64,000 nt of DNA from Hedera helix. Its lineage: Eukaryota; Streptophyta; Magnoliopsida; Apiales; Araliaceae. The notes beneath the pieces were generated by a model. That model was given only the letters and a program-made list of their open reading frames with translations. It searched no databases and was not told where the DNA came from. Shown piece by piece: positions 1 to 11,687 of the stretch (the stretch's first letter is position 1; every line of letters begins with the position of its first letter). The stretch covers positions 11,027,001 to 11,091,000 of the forward strand of contig OX359280.1 of the NCBI GenBank assembly GCA_947179155.2. The letters run 5' to 3'. The position numbers and the translations under genes are program-made.

Positions 1-204
1 TTGTCACAGTAACATATGCACAGTAATTCACATTATTGAATCAATAATTGTCATGACACAGTAACGTATTTTTCTTTTACATACTTTCTGCATTATTGTT
101 ATCTCTATTATAGTGTTATTTAAACAGTTGTATTTCATTAATTAATTGACTTGATATCTAAGAGCTAACTATACTGTATTTATAACAATTAGTCATAATA
201 ATTG

Positions 205-440
205 AATTGATAAAGTTATTTGTTTATAATATAAAGTTAGGTGATATGAAATGAATGGTGTAGATTAAAGTATGAATTATTGTTGAATAAATAAAGTTAT
301 TTGTTTATAATATAAAGTTAGATGATATGAAATGAATGGTGTAGGTTAAAGTGTGAATTATTATTGAATAACTGAATTGATTTGTTTATAATATAAAGTT
401 AGGTGATATGAAATGAATGGTGTAGATTAAAGATAATATA
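205..440 (+). repeat. about 81-bp tandem repeat, 3 copies
   Basis: Three successive copies share the core TTGTTTATAATATAAAGTTA followed by GATATGAAATGAATGGTGTA. The spacing is about 81 bp and the last copy is partial. The array lies upstream of the TATA box, in the probable U3 of LTR G. Confidence 0.8.
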
Positions 441-522
441 AAATTTGAAATGGATGGTGTAGATTAAAAGATGATTTTTTTAAATGAATGGTTTAGATTA
501 AAGAAATGATAAGATTTTTGGC

Positions 523-530
523 TATAAATA
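523..530 (+). promoter_or_regulatory. TATA box of LTR G
   Basis: TATAAATA within GGCTATAAATAGAAGCC, followed about 50 bp later by a CTTTCTTTCTCTCTCT tract. The same TATA plus CT/GA-rich leader recurs in LTRs A and C, which supports its role as the element promoter. Confidence 0.6.
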
Positions 531-855
531 GAAGCCTTAACTTAAGGATTTTTCATAAACTTCCTTACTTGTTCTTTCTTTCTCTCTCTAAATACTTCTT
601 GTGAAAGTTCTCTCTAAGTGTGCTTAAGTCATCTTGAGTATTTGTGAAGATCTATAAGTATACGTGTACTGTTCAAGTTAATCAACCTCATTTAAATCAA
701 TATCCAGTCACGTGTTGAGGTAAGGGATGCCATCTTTTTCATCTTCCATTATTCAAACTTACTATGGTAAGGGATTATTATTATTTGATTCTCGAAAATA
801 ATATTGTTTCTTTCTTACTCATAAGATGTGTCATTTATTTCCATGTATTAATTTG

Positions 856-1060
856 TGGGAATAACCTTACGGAGCGGATTGCCGCCTGTTGGTGAATAAC
901 CTTTCGTATTCATTCATTATTAATCTCTGAGAATAACCTTACGACGCGGATGACCGCTTGTTTGGTGAATAACTCTTTGTACTCAAATTCTATTAAATTG
1001 TGGGAATAACCTTACGGAGCGGATTGCCGCCTGTTGGTGAATTACCCTTTGTATTAATTT
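856..1060 (+). repeat. about 72-bp tandem repeat with GC-rich core, 3 copies
   Basis: Three copies begin GGGAATAACCTTACG (starts near 858, 931 and 1001) and carry a core like GAGCGGATTGCCGCCTGTT that can fold (GCGG/CCGC). The block is clearly more GC-rich than its surroundings. It lies downstream of the TATA box, so it would be transcribed in R/U5. Confidence 0.75.
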
Positions 1061-1300
1061 CCTTCACCTTTTGTTAATCAAACCTGCTACGGTAAGGGAT
1101 ATTATTTTCTTTCATACTCCTAAATCGAAATTTATTATGGAACTATTGCTTCTATAATTCCTGAAAATATTATATATTCCATAATAGATGAACTTCATTA
1201 TTTCAACTGAACCTTCCTATTTACGTGAACCTTTCTATTGAATTGTAACCGTTATTCTGAACTGTGGATCTTGAATATCATTTTTAAATTTCACTCCACA

Positions 1301-2938
1301 TCATGTTGACAATTTGGACATTAATTGATTCTGTACAAAGTAAACTTCTGATACTTATTGTTATCCTGTTTCTTCTGTTCATCATTTATATCATTCTAAT
1401 CATCCAAAATCAAGCTGTTGTGAATATCTGTGGTCGGGGGCACAGATGTGATATATTTGTTGAACAGATGATAGGTTAAAGGCGATATAATAGGTTAAAG
1501 GCGATACATCTGTTCGGTGTCTTTTATGACACGTGGTGAATGTTCTCTTTGGCTGTAGTGCAAAGATGAACTGTTGATCTGCATGATTATGATCAGGAAC
1601 TGTGAAATTGTATTATCTTGACTAATGATATTTCAGATGATAAAAGTTGATGATGTTTTTCCTAAAAAGAGAACCGAGTGGACATTATAGTCTGCATTAT
1701 TCTTCTAATAGATTGCTCATTCCGCTGCTATTATTGATCTGAACATTGTTCAAGAATTTAACTGCAGTTTTTGATATAAACTTTGTAATCTATTGTATTC
1801 TATCAAGAACTCAACTGTTGAAGGCTAATGATAATTTATTCGTCATTATCTTAGTCATGATATTTCTTACTGGGCTATTTGAGCTCACCTTTTTGTTCCA
1901 TTATTTTTCAACAGGAGATGAGAATGTAGCTGGGTCTAGCCGGGGAATGGAGTGAGAGTCCGAGGGATAGTTATTACCGTCTTCACGTGTTGTAAAATAG
2001 TGTGGCAATAATAGTGAAGACTTAGTTGTGTATTATTATACACTGTATTGTTGTACGTTGTGCTTTGTTGTAATAATTTTGTTGTAGTCTTTTGACGACT
2101 CAAGTTTGGGCTGTGTGGGCCCAGATTTGGGGGCGTCACATCATGTTGACAATTTGGACATTATTTGACTCTAGACAAAGTAAAAATTATAAATTTTCGA
2201 TATTTATTGTTTATCTTATTATTCTCTTTCTTTTTTTTATCATTTATATCACTATTATTTGTACTAATAATCAAGAATTAATTTGTTGTGAATATCTGTG
2301 GCATGGGGCACAGATGATAGGATAAAGGCGATATAATGGTGATGTGTCTTTTAGAGCACGTGGTGAATGTTCTCTTTGGCCTGAGGCAAAGAAGAACTGT
2401 TGTTTGGCATGATCATGACTAGTGATGTTTCAGATGATAAAGGTTGATGATGATTTTTCTAAAAAAGAGAAGCTAGTAGACATCATGATCTACATGATTT
2501 TCTTAATGGTTTTTATTCCGCTACAGATGTTGATTTAAATTTTGTTCAATAACTTAACTGCATTTGTTGATTTAAAACTTGTTGTTTATATTATTATATC
2601 AAGAAGTCAACTATTGAAGGTTAATGATAATTTATTCGTCATTATCTTAATCATGATATTCTTTACTGAACTATTTAAGCCCACCCTTTCCTTTTTGTTC
2701 AATTATTCAAGAAATGAGAGTGTAGCCGGGACTAGCGGGGAGAAAATGAAAATGGAGTGATGGTCCGAGATAATTGTTGTAGTAGTCTTCACTATATTAT
2801 AAAATATTATAGCAATAATAGTGAAGACTTAGTTGTGTTTTACTAGGTAATGTATAATTGTACTGTATTGTAATAATTTTGTTATAGCCTTTTGATGACT
2901 CAAATTGGGTGGTGTATGCCCAATTTTGGGGTGTCGCA
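1301..2938 (+). repeat. tandem duplication of the LTR G 3' end (840 + 798 bp)
   Basis: Copy 1 (1301-2140) and copy 2 (2141-2938) both begin TCATGTTGACAATTTGGACA. They end GGGGGCGTCACA and GGGGTGTCGCA respectively. They are colinear but clearly diverged, so the duplication is old. Both carry a related 70-codon open frame (1746-1955 and 2542-2760) that I do not consider a gene. Confidence 0.8.
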
Positions 2939-4080
2939 AATATCGTCCGCAGTATTTTTGCGGACGGGTAAAAAAAATAAAAAATTATACCATCCGCAGT
3001 ATAATACTGCGAACGGGTAAAAAATAATAATAATAATAATTATACCGTCCGCAGTCTAATACTACAGATGATACATGTACATCCACCGAGTTTGGTTTAA
3101 CTCAATTTAGATTCTAAGGTTAAAGGGTCTTTCCTTCCCAAACATAAGAAATATGAATCTACAACAAGCAGAGCAGGGAAAGTAGGGGAAAAAACATATC
3201 TTAGAGGAAAAAAAAGAGGTAGAATAGCACTAAAATTTATAGAGGAAGAAGTTACATTTTTTTATATATAAATTACAAAAAAATAAAATAAATTATATTG
3301 TCACTATAGTACATTCACTAAGTTTGACTTAACCCAATTTGGATTCTAAGGTCGAAAAATTGTTCCTACCCAAACACAAGAATCTACCACAAAAATATAA
3401 AACAAGCAAAACAGGGGAGGAAACAGACCTTAGAACACTACAAGACAATAATACATATACAAAGAAACCACAAGACAAGAACAGAACATTAAGAACACCA
3501 CTAATTGTACTCAACCAAACTTCTTCTTCTTCTTAATGGAGAATAACTAGAAAAAAACAGACATTGAAGAAAAAGAAGAAACAACAGGCCCATTAAATTC
3601 TTTAAGTGGAGTTACATGGATCTGCTAGAAGAAGACCCATCAAAAACTACTAACTCGATGTTCGATTATTCGCCTATTAATTTTATTGGACATAAGAGAA
3701 CTCATTGCTTTTTTCTGATTTTAGACCGAGCTTTCTTTCTATGGTGGATAGAGAGAGTTTTGGAGAGAGAAAGTGAGAGAGGTTAATGAAGTGAGAAGGT
3801 GAGGCGGGTTTTTTTTTTACCCGTCTGCAGTATTATACTGCAGACGGTTAATAAAAAAATCTCCCGTCCGCAGTATAATACTGCGAACAGGAAATGAAAA
3901 AAACATAGCCCAAATTGAAGTTGGGGCTATTTTGGTCATTTAGACTCATCCGCAGTATAATACTGCGGATATCTGAATATTATACTTTGGACGAGTGTTA
4001 TTTAAACCGTCAGATCTCAGTCGTATCTCTTTTTAGACGACTGAGATCTGTTGTAAAGATAGTTCTATTTTTATAACGTT
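2939..4080. mobile_element. possible non-autonomous DNA transposon with palindromic ends
   Basis: Two clusters of short palindromes built on CCGTCCGCAGTATAATACTG and its complement flank the segment (about 2941-3065 and 3815-3975). Such subterminal inverted arrays are typical of CACTA-type elements. Between them is a direct duplication of about 235 bp (copies from about 3073 and 3307, both with a GTACATYCA start). At 4011-4050 a hairpin with a 13-bp stem (CAGATCTCAGTCG/CGACTGAGATCTG) follows. I found no clear CACTA terminus, no TSD and no transposase, so the class is uncertain. Confidence 0.4.
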
Positions 4081-4088
4081 GTCAATGG

Positions 4089-4110
4089 ATATATATATAT
4101 ATATATATAT
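4089..4110. repeat. (TA)n microsatellite
   Basis: Uninterrupted TA repeat at the left edge of a MITE. A second (TA)n tract lies at 4573-4602 on its other side. Confidence 0.9.
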
Positions 4111-4568
4111 AGTGAGTGATCCATAGCAAGTAGTTGCTATGGAGCAAAAATTGGCATAAACCATCTATACAATTGAAAACAAGAATGAACGGTTATGATT
4201 AGAAACTAAAAATCGATGTCCGATCGTATTAGTAGCGAATGTTTAATTTTTTTTTAAACATATGCTGATCAAAAAGCTAAACCCTAAATAAGAGCATCCG
4301 TTAATAAAAGGATCACCCTAAGATGATAATCTCACGACGATTGAGAACGAATCAAATCAGATGATTCTATTTCTCAATCTTTTTGATTTGCTTCTAATCT
4401 AATATGGGTTTATTAACTAGTAATGGACGTCCGCTATTATTAGTAGCCGATTATTAGTAGCGGACGTCCATTTTCAACTTCTAATCTTGGCCATGACTTC
4501 TTGTTTTGTACGGTATAGAAAGTGTTTGCCAATTTTTATCCATAACAAGTATTTGTTATGGATCATAC

Positions 4569-4572
<4 letters not shown>
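4111..4572. mobile_element. MITE 'I', about 460 bp, inserted in a TA repeat
   Basis: The terminal parts are inverted repeats of about 45 bp: TGATCCATAGCAAGTAGTTG near the left end and a matching complement ending GTTATGGATCA near the right end. Both arms also contain CAAAAATTGGCA or its complement TGCCAATTTTT. An inner palindrome around 4425-4472 repeats ATGGACGTCCGCT and its complement. It is flanked on both sides by TA repeats, which suits a TA target site. No coding capacity is seen. Superfamily not determined. Confidence 0.65.

Positions 4573-4602
<30 letters not shown>
4573..4602. repeat. (TA)n microsatellite
   Basis: TA repeat of about 30 bp directly after MITE I. Confidence 0.9.
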
Positions 4603-4606
<4 letters not shown>

Positions 4607-4610
4607 GATC

Positions 4611-4749
4611 AAGAGCATACTCCCTTATTTGACATAAAGCATACCCCCTTTAGCAACAGATTCGGTGACAGTTTGGCTCATTGCCATAGGTTCGGTTCGT
4701 CACTATAGCTTCGATCCGTCGCTAAAGGATGTATGCTTGGTATATCAAA
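4611..4749. mobile_element. hairpin MITE 'H', left part (interrupted by LTR A)
   Basis: The left arm AGCATACTCCCTTATTTGA is the inverse of TCAAATAAGGAGGTATGCT, found immediately after LTR A. A second inner pair, AAGCATACCCCCTTTAGC and GCTAAAGGATGTATGCTT, lies at about 4634 and 4723. Removing A and one copy of its TSD gives a nearly complete hairpin element of about 155 bp. A therefore inserted into a pre-existing MITE. Confidence 0.7.
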
Positions 4750-5621
4750 TGTAATATCCCAGATATTTGACAAGACCTTTAAATAAGATCTTAGATGATA
4801 AAATAAAGGTTAAAGTTAAAACTTAGATTCGAATAAGTAAAAGGTATAAAAATTGAGTAAGCATTGTGTTAAGATTTGAATATGATTAAATGAGGGTTTT
4901 TAAATTTTAAAACCTATAATTTTATTAATATGCATACTTGGAGTTATATTAAGAGTAAAGTAATATGATACCTTTAAAACTCGATGATCTATTCGACAAA
5001 TAAGATTATGTAAGAAATTTTATAATGAGATATGTGGGAAATTTAATAAGTAAATAAATTTCAAATGTAGAAGTTATTGCTATGGAATTTTATGTATAAT
5101 GATACGAGTATATTTGATGAGAGTTATCAAGTAGTTAATTTAATTAATTTAAATTAACTAAATGATGAAAATGAAAAACAAGATAAGATTATGTTACAAA
5201 TTAACATGTCTTGAAAGTTGACCTTAAATGGTGAATGAGAAGATTGATAATTATAAAGTAAATAAAGAATTATCATGACAGGCATGAAATATAATTAATT
5301 TATTTAATTATATTTGTGTAAGGTTAAATTATTTAACTAATGTGAATGATAGCCTTGATGGCCTAAATTATATATTTATTTAAGTGAATAACTTAATTAA
5401 TGTATTAAGGAATAATATTAATTATTATTAGATAAACAACCCAAGTTATTTAGTTAACAAGAGGTTGTGTATAATGTGAGATTATACAAGTAATTTAAAT
5501 TACTTTATAGTATGATCTAAATTATTGAAATATTATAATAATATTAGATAATTATTTTGATGACCCAAATTATTAATTTGGAAGGATAAAGAAAGTTAAG
5601 GGATTAATCGCTCATTAGTTA

Positions 5622-5752
5622 GTTGTGGAAAATCGTGTTCTCGAGTCACATGAAAGTCATGGAGAGTTGTGTTCTCGAGCCACGTTAAAGTCATGGAGAG
5701 TTGTGTTCTCGAGCCACATGAAAATCATGAAGAGTTATGTTCTCGAGCCTTG
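5622..5752 (+). repeat. 34-bp tandem repeat, 4 copies
   Basis: GTTCTCGAG recurs at 5637, 5671, 5705 and 5739, exactly 34 bp apart. The intervening text is like AGTCATGGAGAGTTGT. It lies in the probable U3 of LTR A. Confidence 0.85.
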
Positions 5753-5807
5753 AACTCCTTTAATTGTATGATGCCTAGAACTTTATGCTTATTAAGTAAT
5801 ATGTGAT

Positions 5808-5827
5808 ATATATATATATATATATAT
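5808..5827. repeat. (TA)n microsatellite
   Basis: Short TA repeat inside LTR A. Confidence 0.85.
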
Positions 5828-6341
5828 GCTAAATAATTTGAGAGATGTGTTAATAAACTAGCTATGGTTAATATAACCATACTTGGGTTAAGTGTAGAAA
5901 TTGAGAGAAAAAGAAGTGATGTGACCCTAAGGTGTAATTAATGATGAAGTGATGCTTGCATTGGTAGGAGAAAAAAGGTGATGGAGATGACTACTTGATG
6001 ATGTGTGTAAGTGGTGTAAGAGATATGAAGGCTATGAAACTATGATTAGGGGCTATGTTGTAGCTTGTGTGGGAGAAATGAAGGATTGATGAGAGTTAAC
6101 CATTTTATAGTTTAAATGGTCGAGAGTTAACCTAACATGAGTTATGTATTAGAGAAATGAGAGAGAAAATGGCTAGGTTGGCTTAAAGCTCCAAGCACTC
6201 TCCTTGAAAACACAAACCCACAAAATCCTCCCCAATGCAAGTCAAGTCCCTTAAATTGTGGATCTTGTTCCCTCTAGGTTTAGTGCTCTTAATTAACTAT
6301 GTAATAGCTAATTAGAGAGGATAAGTATTATTACCATTATT

Positions 6342-6349
6342 CTATAAAT
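6342..6349 (+). promoter_or_regulatory. TATA box of LTR A
   Basis: CTATAAATAGATGACATC, followed by a GAGAGAGAGAGA tract near 6410-6440. It resembles the promoter of LTR C (15240) in sequence and spacing. Confidence 0.6.
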
Positions 6350-7042
6350 AGATGACATCTCCAAGCCTAGCAAATGTTGGTTTATTTGTTAGAACTTTCA
6401 AGGATTGAGAGAGGGAGAGAGAGAGAGAGAGGTAGAGAGAGCTCTAAGGAAAGGAAAAAACAAAGAGGAAAAAACCAGATCTAGTGAGATTGAATGAATG
6501 GATGATCTTGAAGCAAGGATCAAAGATGGAGACATCTTGATGATGAATCTTTCTAGCTATGCAAGTGGATCATCCATGAAGATTAAAAGTGCTTCAAACC
6601 CTACATTTTCTTTAATCTTTATGTTTTAAATGTTTGGAGTGTATTAAATGGTAAAAAAATGTATCTAATGGTAGAAAACCATTCTCAAAGCTCTTGATGC
6701 TTAAATCCATGCTAGACTAGTATATCTAGGGTTTAATGGGTTTAACATGAGTTTTGATAGGCATCTATATTGGAAAGTTTGACCAAAAACATGAAATCGA
6801 TTTTCTCCGGAAAACCCAAAACTGGGCAGTCCATTCCTGGATTTACTGTTCACGTTCCGTAAGTCGTATTCATGATCCGTAAATTTTTAGTGGTAGTACT
6901 ATGAGATAAGAAGAGATTCCAAGTGGAATGACTGAAAAATATTAAACGAGCTATCCGTGGTGATTTTTCTCATAAAACAGTCCACTGTTAAAATATACCC
7001 GAAAACATTCTGCCCAGAAATTTGCACGACCTGTTTTGGCCA

Positions 7043-9198
7043 TGTAGACACCCAAATTTTGCACTTGTGTACTAACCTTAACAGGAGGGCAAAATCGTCA
7101 TTCGACCAGACATACGAAAAGGAAAGGTGGACGCCAACACGAAGTCACCACAACGGCTTACGATCAAAGCTGTCAAACGAACAACTAGAATCGAGTCATT
7201 TGAAGCAAGACACACAGTAAATCCAGACGAAGCCCGATGCGATCGCCAAAGACGGCAAATGACCATTACGCGTACGGCAGTAGGGGGTCTCGTTCCCGGG
7301 AAACCATGCACAAAAATAATTTATGCATCAGGTAACAGCCTTCCAAAATAATACAGCAGAAATTGGCGAATTAAGATCGCGTGACACGGAAATCGAAAAA
7401 AGCAAGTCAGGCAGCCGCAGATGCACCTGCGGCCACCGACAAAGTGGACAGTTCGCGGCTCGAGGAGACAACCCGGCAGCCGAGGATTCGGCGCGGGCGG
7501 TTAGCGAAGGCAGCCGCGGATGCACCTGCGGCCAGCCGCGGATGCACCTGCCTGCGGAACGCTATACATGGCCAGTTTTCACCCGAGAGGAAGAAGAAGA
7601 AAGTTCTTTAAGTTTCTTAGAGAGAGAAAAACGCGAGAAGAGAGAGAGAGGCTCGGGTGGAGTTTTATTTGGGTGATAAATTGTCAAGTGTTGCTCAAAT
7701 AGTTAGGCTTTCTTGTGGTTTGGCTCAAATCGTGAAATATAAAGCTTTTATCGGTGTATTGCAAGGTGAAAAGAGGGTGTTTTCTTTGAATTTTTTGTTT
7801 GTATTGTTATTATAATCTTGTGTTTTGGGTTGTTTAACATAGTATGTTGTAATATTATTGAGGATCCGTGGATTAGGGATTATTAGCGAGGGTTCCGTCG
7901 AAACGTAACTTCCTCCTAATGTCCCGATGACATCCGTACGGTGATATGTAGTTCATTGTGTTAACGGATAGTTCGTAGTGTTGGAATTGGGATTTTTGAT
8001 TCGTGTAGCACAGTAACAAGTTTAGTACGGTTAAGTTGCCTTGGTATGGTTGTGCAGTGATTTGGGTGATTGTGAGCCTAGGGAAGAGATCCTCGTGATT
8101 GAATCCCGATGATGGACAAAATTTCGTGTATGTAATCACTGCAAGGGGTCTATTTCTGTATGTATGTAATATCGGGCCTTAAAGCGATACCAAGCCGTGA
8201 TCGGGTTTAAGGCCCCGTAATAGTAAAATATGTGATTGTGGGTGTTTGGGGTTATTTAGACGGCTCACATGCCCATGGATAGCCCCGACACGTTTTGAAT
8301 GCTCGTTTTGATTTACGACACGAAAAACGGTTTTCCAAAATAAGGCAAATGATAAAGATTTTCTAAAAGTGATTAAATTAGGATATTAGATTCACGAGGT
8401 TTAAAATTAAGAGTTGTGGCGAACTTTGACTCCGGTTTGATGAAAAGGCTCCAATTGGTTTTGAAATATCATAAAAATGATTTCGTAAAATAAAACAAAC
8501 GTTTTCATTAAACTTTGTGCATAGGGTTAAAGAGTTCTAGAAGTTGCCTTCATTTTATTCGATTTACTGTTAGAAGGCAATGTATAGTCTCGATTCCTAT
8601 TTGATAAAAGTTTAAAAAACTCTTGTTTCTCTAAACGACACCTAATAAAAATCATCATCGCTTTCAAAGTTAAAATCAATCTTTATTATGAAACAAAGCC
8701 ATTGTCATTTGGGGTCAAAGGACGTCTAAAACGCTTTCCAGAATAAGGCACAATTGCCATATAAAATCTAAGCAAAATTCCCCATAAACATTCACCTAGG
8801 CACGCACGCACACACATACAACTCACACATTTTTAGGATTTTAAAAGGATAAGAAAACATCGAGTTGCGGTAACCGTGTTTCACGGAAGTCGGGGGGTGC
8901 CTAACACCTTCCCCTCGCTTAAGCAAGCCCCCGAATTCTATGAATCTCGATTTGCGGACCAATTAACTCGGAGTCACATATGAGCCACTGCGATTATGAA
9001 AACAAAATTCGGATGAGTTGGTACATCCATTTCAAATATACCAACTGGCGACTCTGGTCAATTGGCTCATCATAAAATTGATCTTTCAAACCCCGTCGAC
9101 ACTCAAGCCGGCCCTTTTCAAAATCACATCTTAAATCCAAAGGCTAAAATTGGAAAGGACAATTATAAAAAAACAAAACGACTTTTCCGGCGTCGACG
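7043..9198 (+). mobile_element. solo LTR 'K', Tat/Ogre-like, about 2.16 kb
   Basis: It begins TGTAGACACCC. The probable 3' end is GGCGTCGACG at 9198; the usual terminus would be CA, so the last base appears mutated. The flanking 5-mer ggcca (7038-7042 and 9199-9203) is duplicated, and LTR A sequence resumes after it. The phrases GGGGGTGCCTAACACCTTCC (about 8894) and TGGCGACTCTGG (about 9045) are familiar from the ends of Tat/Ogre-type LTRs. It holds a GC-rich repeat block at about 7405-7560. No coding is supported; frames such as 7323-7676 exist only because the block is GC-rich. Confidence 0.6.
7405..7560 (+). repeat. GC-rich repeat block in LTR K
   Basis: GCCGCRGATGCACCTGCGGCC-like units occur at about 7413, 7512 and 7534, each able to pair GCCGC with GCGGC. 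GC content is far above the surrounding LTR. Confidence 0.7.
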
Positions 9199-9639
9199 GG
9201 CCACCTATACTATTCTAAAAATTTCAAAATTTTTATACATGATTTTATATGGGATAAATCAGCCACTGTCAAAAAAATGACTCCATCCGACCCTGGATGA
9301 GTGAGTTATAACTCGACGTTTTTTTACGTTTTAAAAGAGAACTACAGTTATAACTTGAAATGTATAACTCCTAAAATTATGAAATTTTTACTAGAGGTAC
9401 TATATGATGATAGGAAGATACCATATAAATTTCATAAGTTTCTAATAAAAATTTGATTTTTAATAATTACTGCCATTTCAGGATAGAAATGTACTATTTA
9501 AAAATAGTAAATAAAGTTGAAAAATTAAACGAAAATTATTTTGTGTATGGAATGAAATATAGTAAAGATATCCAAGAGTTATAAAAATAATAATTCAATT
9601 AAGTATTTTTTTTTTTTATAAATACGAAGGACTAAAGAA

Positions 9640-10440
9640 AACTAAGGATAAAAGAATAAAATAATTATGTATTATTAAATTATAATTAAATAATACATAA
9701 AGGTTATTATTTATTATTTAAATAATATTAAATAATAAATAAAGTAAATAAAAAGAATTTAATTAATTATTTATTATTTATATGCTAAATAATAAATAAA
9801 ATAAAGGAGTATATGAAGTTGATAAAATAATTATTTATTATTTAATTAATATTAAATAATAAATAATGATGATTAGTTATTTAATTATTATTATTAAATA
9901 ATAATTAAAGGGAGATAAAGTTAATAAAGTAATTATTTATTATTTAATTAAAATTAAATAATGAATAAGGATAATTAGTTAATTAATTATTATTTAAATG
10001 ATATTAAATAATAATTAAATGAAGATAAAGATAATAAGGTAATTATTTATTAAAAAGGATGATTAATTATTTAATTATTATTTAAAGGATGTTAAATAGT
10101 AATTAAATGAAGGTAAAGTGAATAAAGTGGCCATTTGTTATTTAATTAATATTAAATAATAAATGGGATTAATTAATTAGTTATTATTTATATTAAATAA
10201 TAATTAAAGGGAAATGAGGATAATTAATTAATTATTATGATATTAAATAATAATTAAAGTGAATTAAGCTTAATAAAATAATTTTTATGTAATGCTAAAT
10301 AACAAGTAAAGTTAATTATTTATTTAATATTAAATAAATAATGTGAAGAAATTAAGAAAATAATTATTTATGCGTAGATAAACAAACAAGTAAAGTTAAG
10401 TGAGTTAATTATTTATTTAATAAATAATATGAAGAAATTA
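9640..10440. repeat. AT-only palindromic array in LTR A
   Basis: About a dozen units of the type TTATTTAATTAATATTAAATAA, each a near-perfect palindrome, are separated by short spacers such as AAGGATGATTAG. Similar arrays lie in LTR D (20262-20500) and E (about 52850-52980). Confidence 0.75.
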
Positions 10441-11237
10441 AAGGAATAAGGAGGTAATTAAACAATGTACATTTAATTGTTTAAGCCTTTAAAGATTATA
10501 AAAAGAGTAAATGATAATAGCAAGTGATGAAATATTATTAAAGAATTAATAATATTGGTAATTGGGTAAATATTATTAAGGCCTTAATAATATTAGTAAC
10601 CAATTAAGGTGTTGTCCAGTAATTTGGGTAACGCTGGTCATTTAGTGATGTATTATTATTGAATAATAATATTAATCGATTTTTAAAATATTATCCAAGG
10701 AGGATAATATTGTCTTATAAATTATGAGTTGATAAATAGAAATTTCTGTGTTGTAGAGTCAATTCCTTTATGAATGGCAGCTGAGTCCCTATGCGCTTTA
10801 CTGATTGACAGATAAGCATATTAGGTCTTTCGGAGACGGTAATTTAATTTGTATGAGCATTAGTGATGGAACGCAGATTTCAGACTAGTAGCGTAAGTCA
10901 ATGCGCATATCAGGCAAGTTTGTCAGTACTATGTGCTATTCTTGCAAACCTATTGCTATATGCATAAATTATTATGTGTGCACTTATTGTATGTGCTAAC
11001 TGATTTCTAAATGTGCCTGTGTACAGTCATATGATATTAATAGCTGTTATAAAATTAATGTTATGAGTTGAAATGTGTTATATGAGTTATATAACCTAGA
11101 AATATTGACATGCATGGTAAGCATGAATTAATTGTATAGATTCAAAGCATGATAAGCATGACGCCTATATAAATGTAAAGCATGGAGCATAAAGCATGAA
11201 TTAAATGTGACCTACGTGTTATGTGTTAACCGTTAGA

Positions 11238-11267
11238 CTTGCTGAGCCGTCGTGCTCACTCTTACTT
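11238..11267 (+). other. conserved LTR stem-loop, copy in A
   Basis: CTTGCTGAGCCGTCGTGCTCACTCTTACTT (split here as TGAGC, an 8-base loop region, GCTCA). The same element recurs in every other giant LTR (see findings). Confidence 0.6.
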
Positions 11268-11654
11268 AAAATAAACACTTTTAGATAAGTGCGAGTTATT
11301 CAGATGTTCACATACAAATTGTGACGCCCCCAAATTCAGGTTCCTTGAACCCCGAATTTGGTGCTCACGAATCATATATTCTAACTTCATTTACCACCAT
11401 TTAAAAGCATTATATATTACACTCATTAAGGTTCAACATAATACAAAAGATGTCTAATTAACTCCCAGGGTCATCAACCTTTATATACATACAACATTAC
11501 TATATTACATATTTCACATCTACAGCCACAAAATAGATTTAAAACTATTAGCGAGGGACATTCATCATTTCTTCAATCCGCCATCTTTTCTTTGCCCTTG
11601 TCTTTCTTATTTATACTTTCAGGTTTTACCTCTCTGTCTGCGTCACATGAGTTA

Positions 11655-11687
11655 AGCAAGAATGAGCAACCGAAGTGCTCAGCAAGT
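11655..11687 (-). other. conserved LTR stem-loop, copy in B
   Basis: Plus-strand text AGCAAGAATGAGCAACCGAAG then TGCTCAGCAAG; read on the minus strand it is CTTGCTGAGCACTTCGGTTG followed by CTCATTCTTGCT. Confidence 0.6.

Larger units (their letters stand above)
1..2140 (+). mobile_element. LTR 'G', 3' part, cut by window start
   Basis: The sequence ends at 2140 with GGGGGCGTCACA, the same 3' terminus seen in the other giant Ty3/gypsy LTRs of this window. It has a TATA box near 523, pyrimidine-rich sequence after it, AT-rich tandem repeats before it and a GC-richer repeat block after it, which is the layout of the other LTRs. No gag or pol coding is visible. The 5' end lies outside the window, so whether it is a solo LTR or part of a full element cannot be decided. 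Confidence 0.65.

Noticed and set aside
7323..7676. 117-codon frame and overlapping frames in the GC-rich block
   Set aside because: Open only because of the repeated GC-rich block in LTR K; no domain and no splice context.
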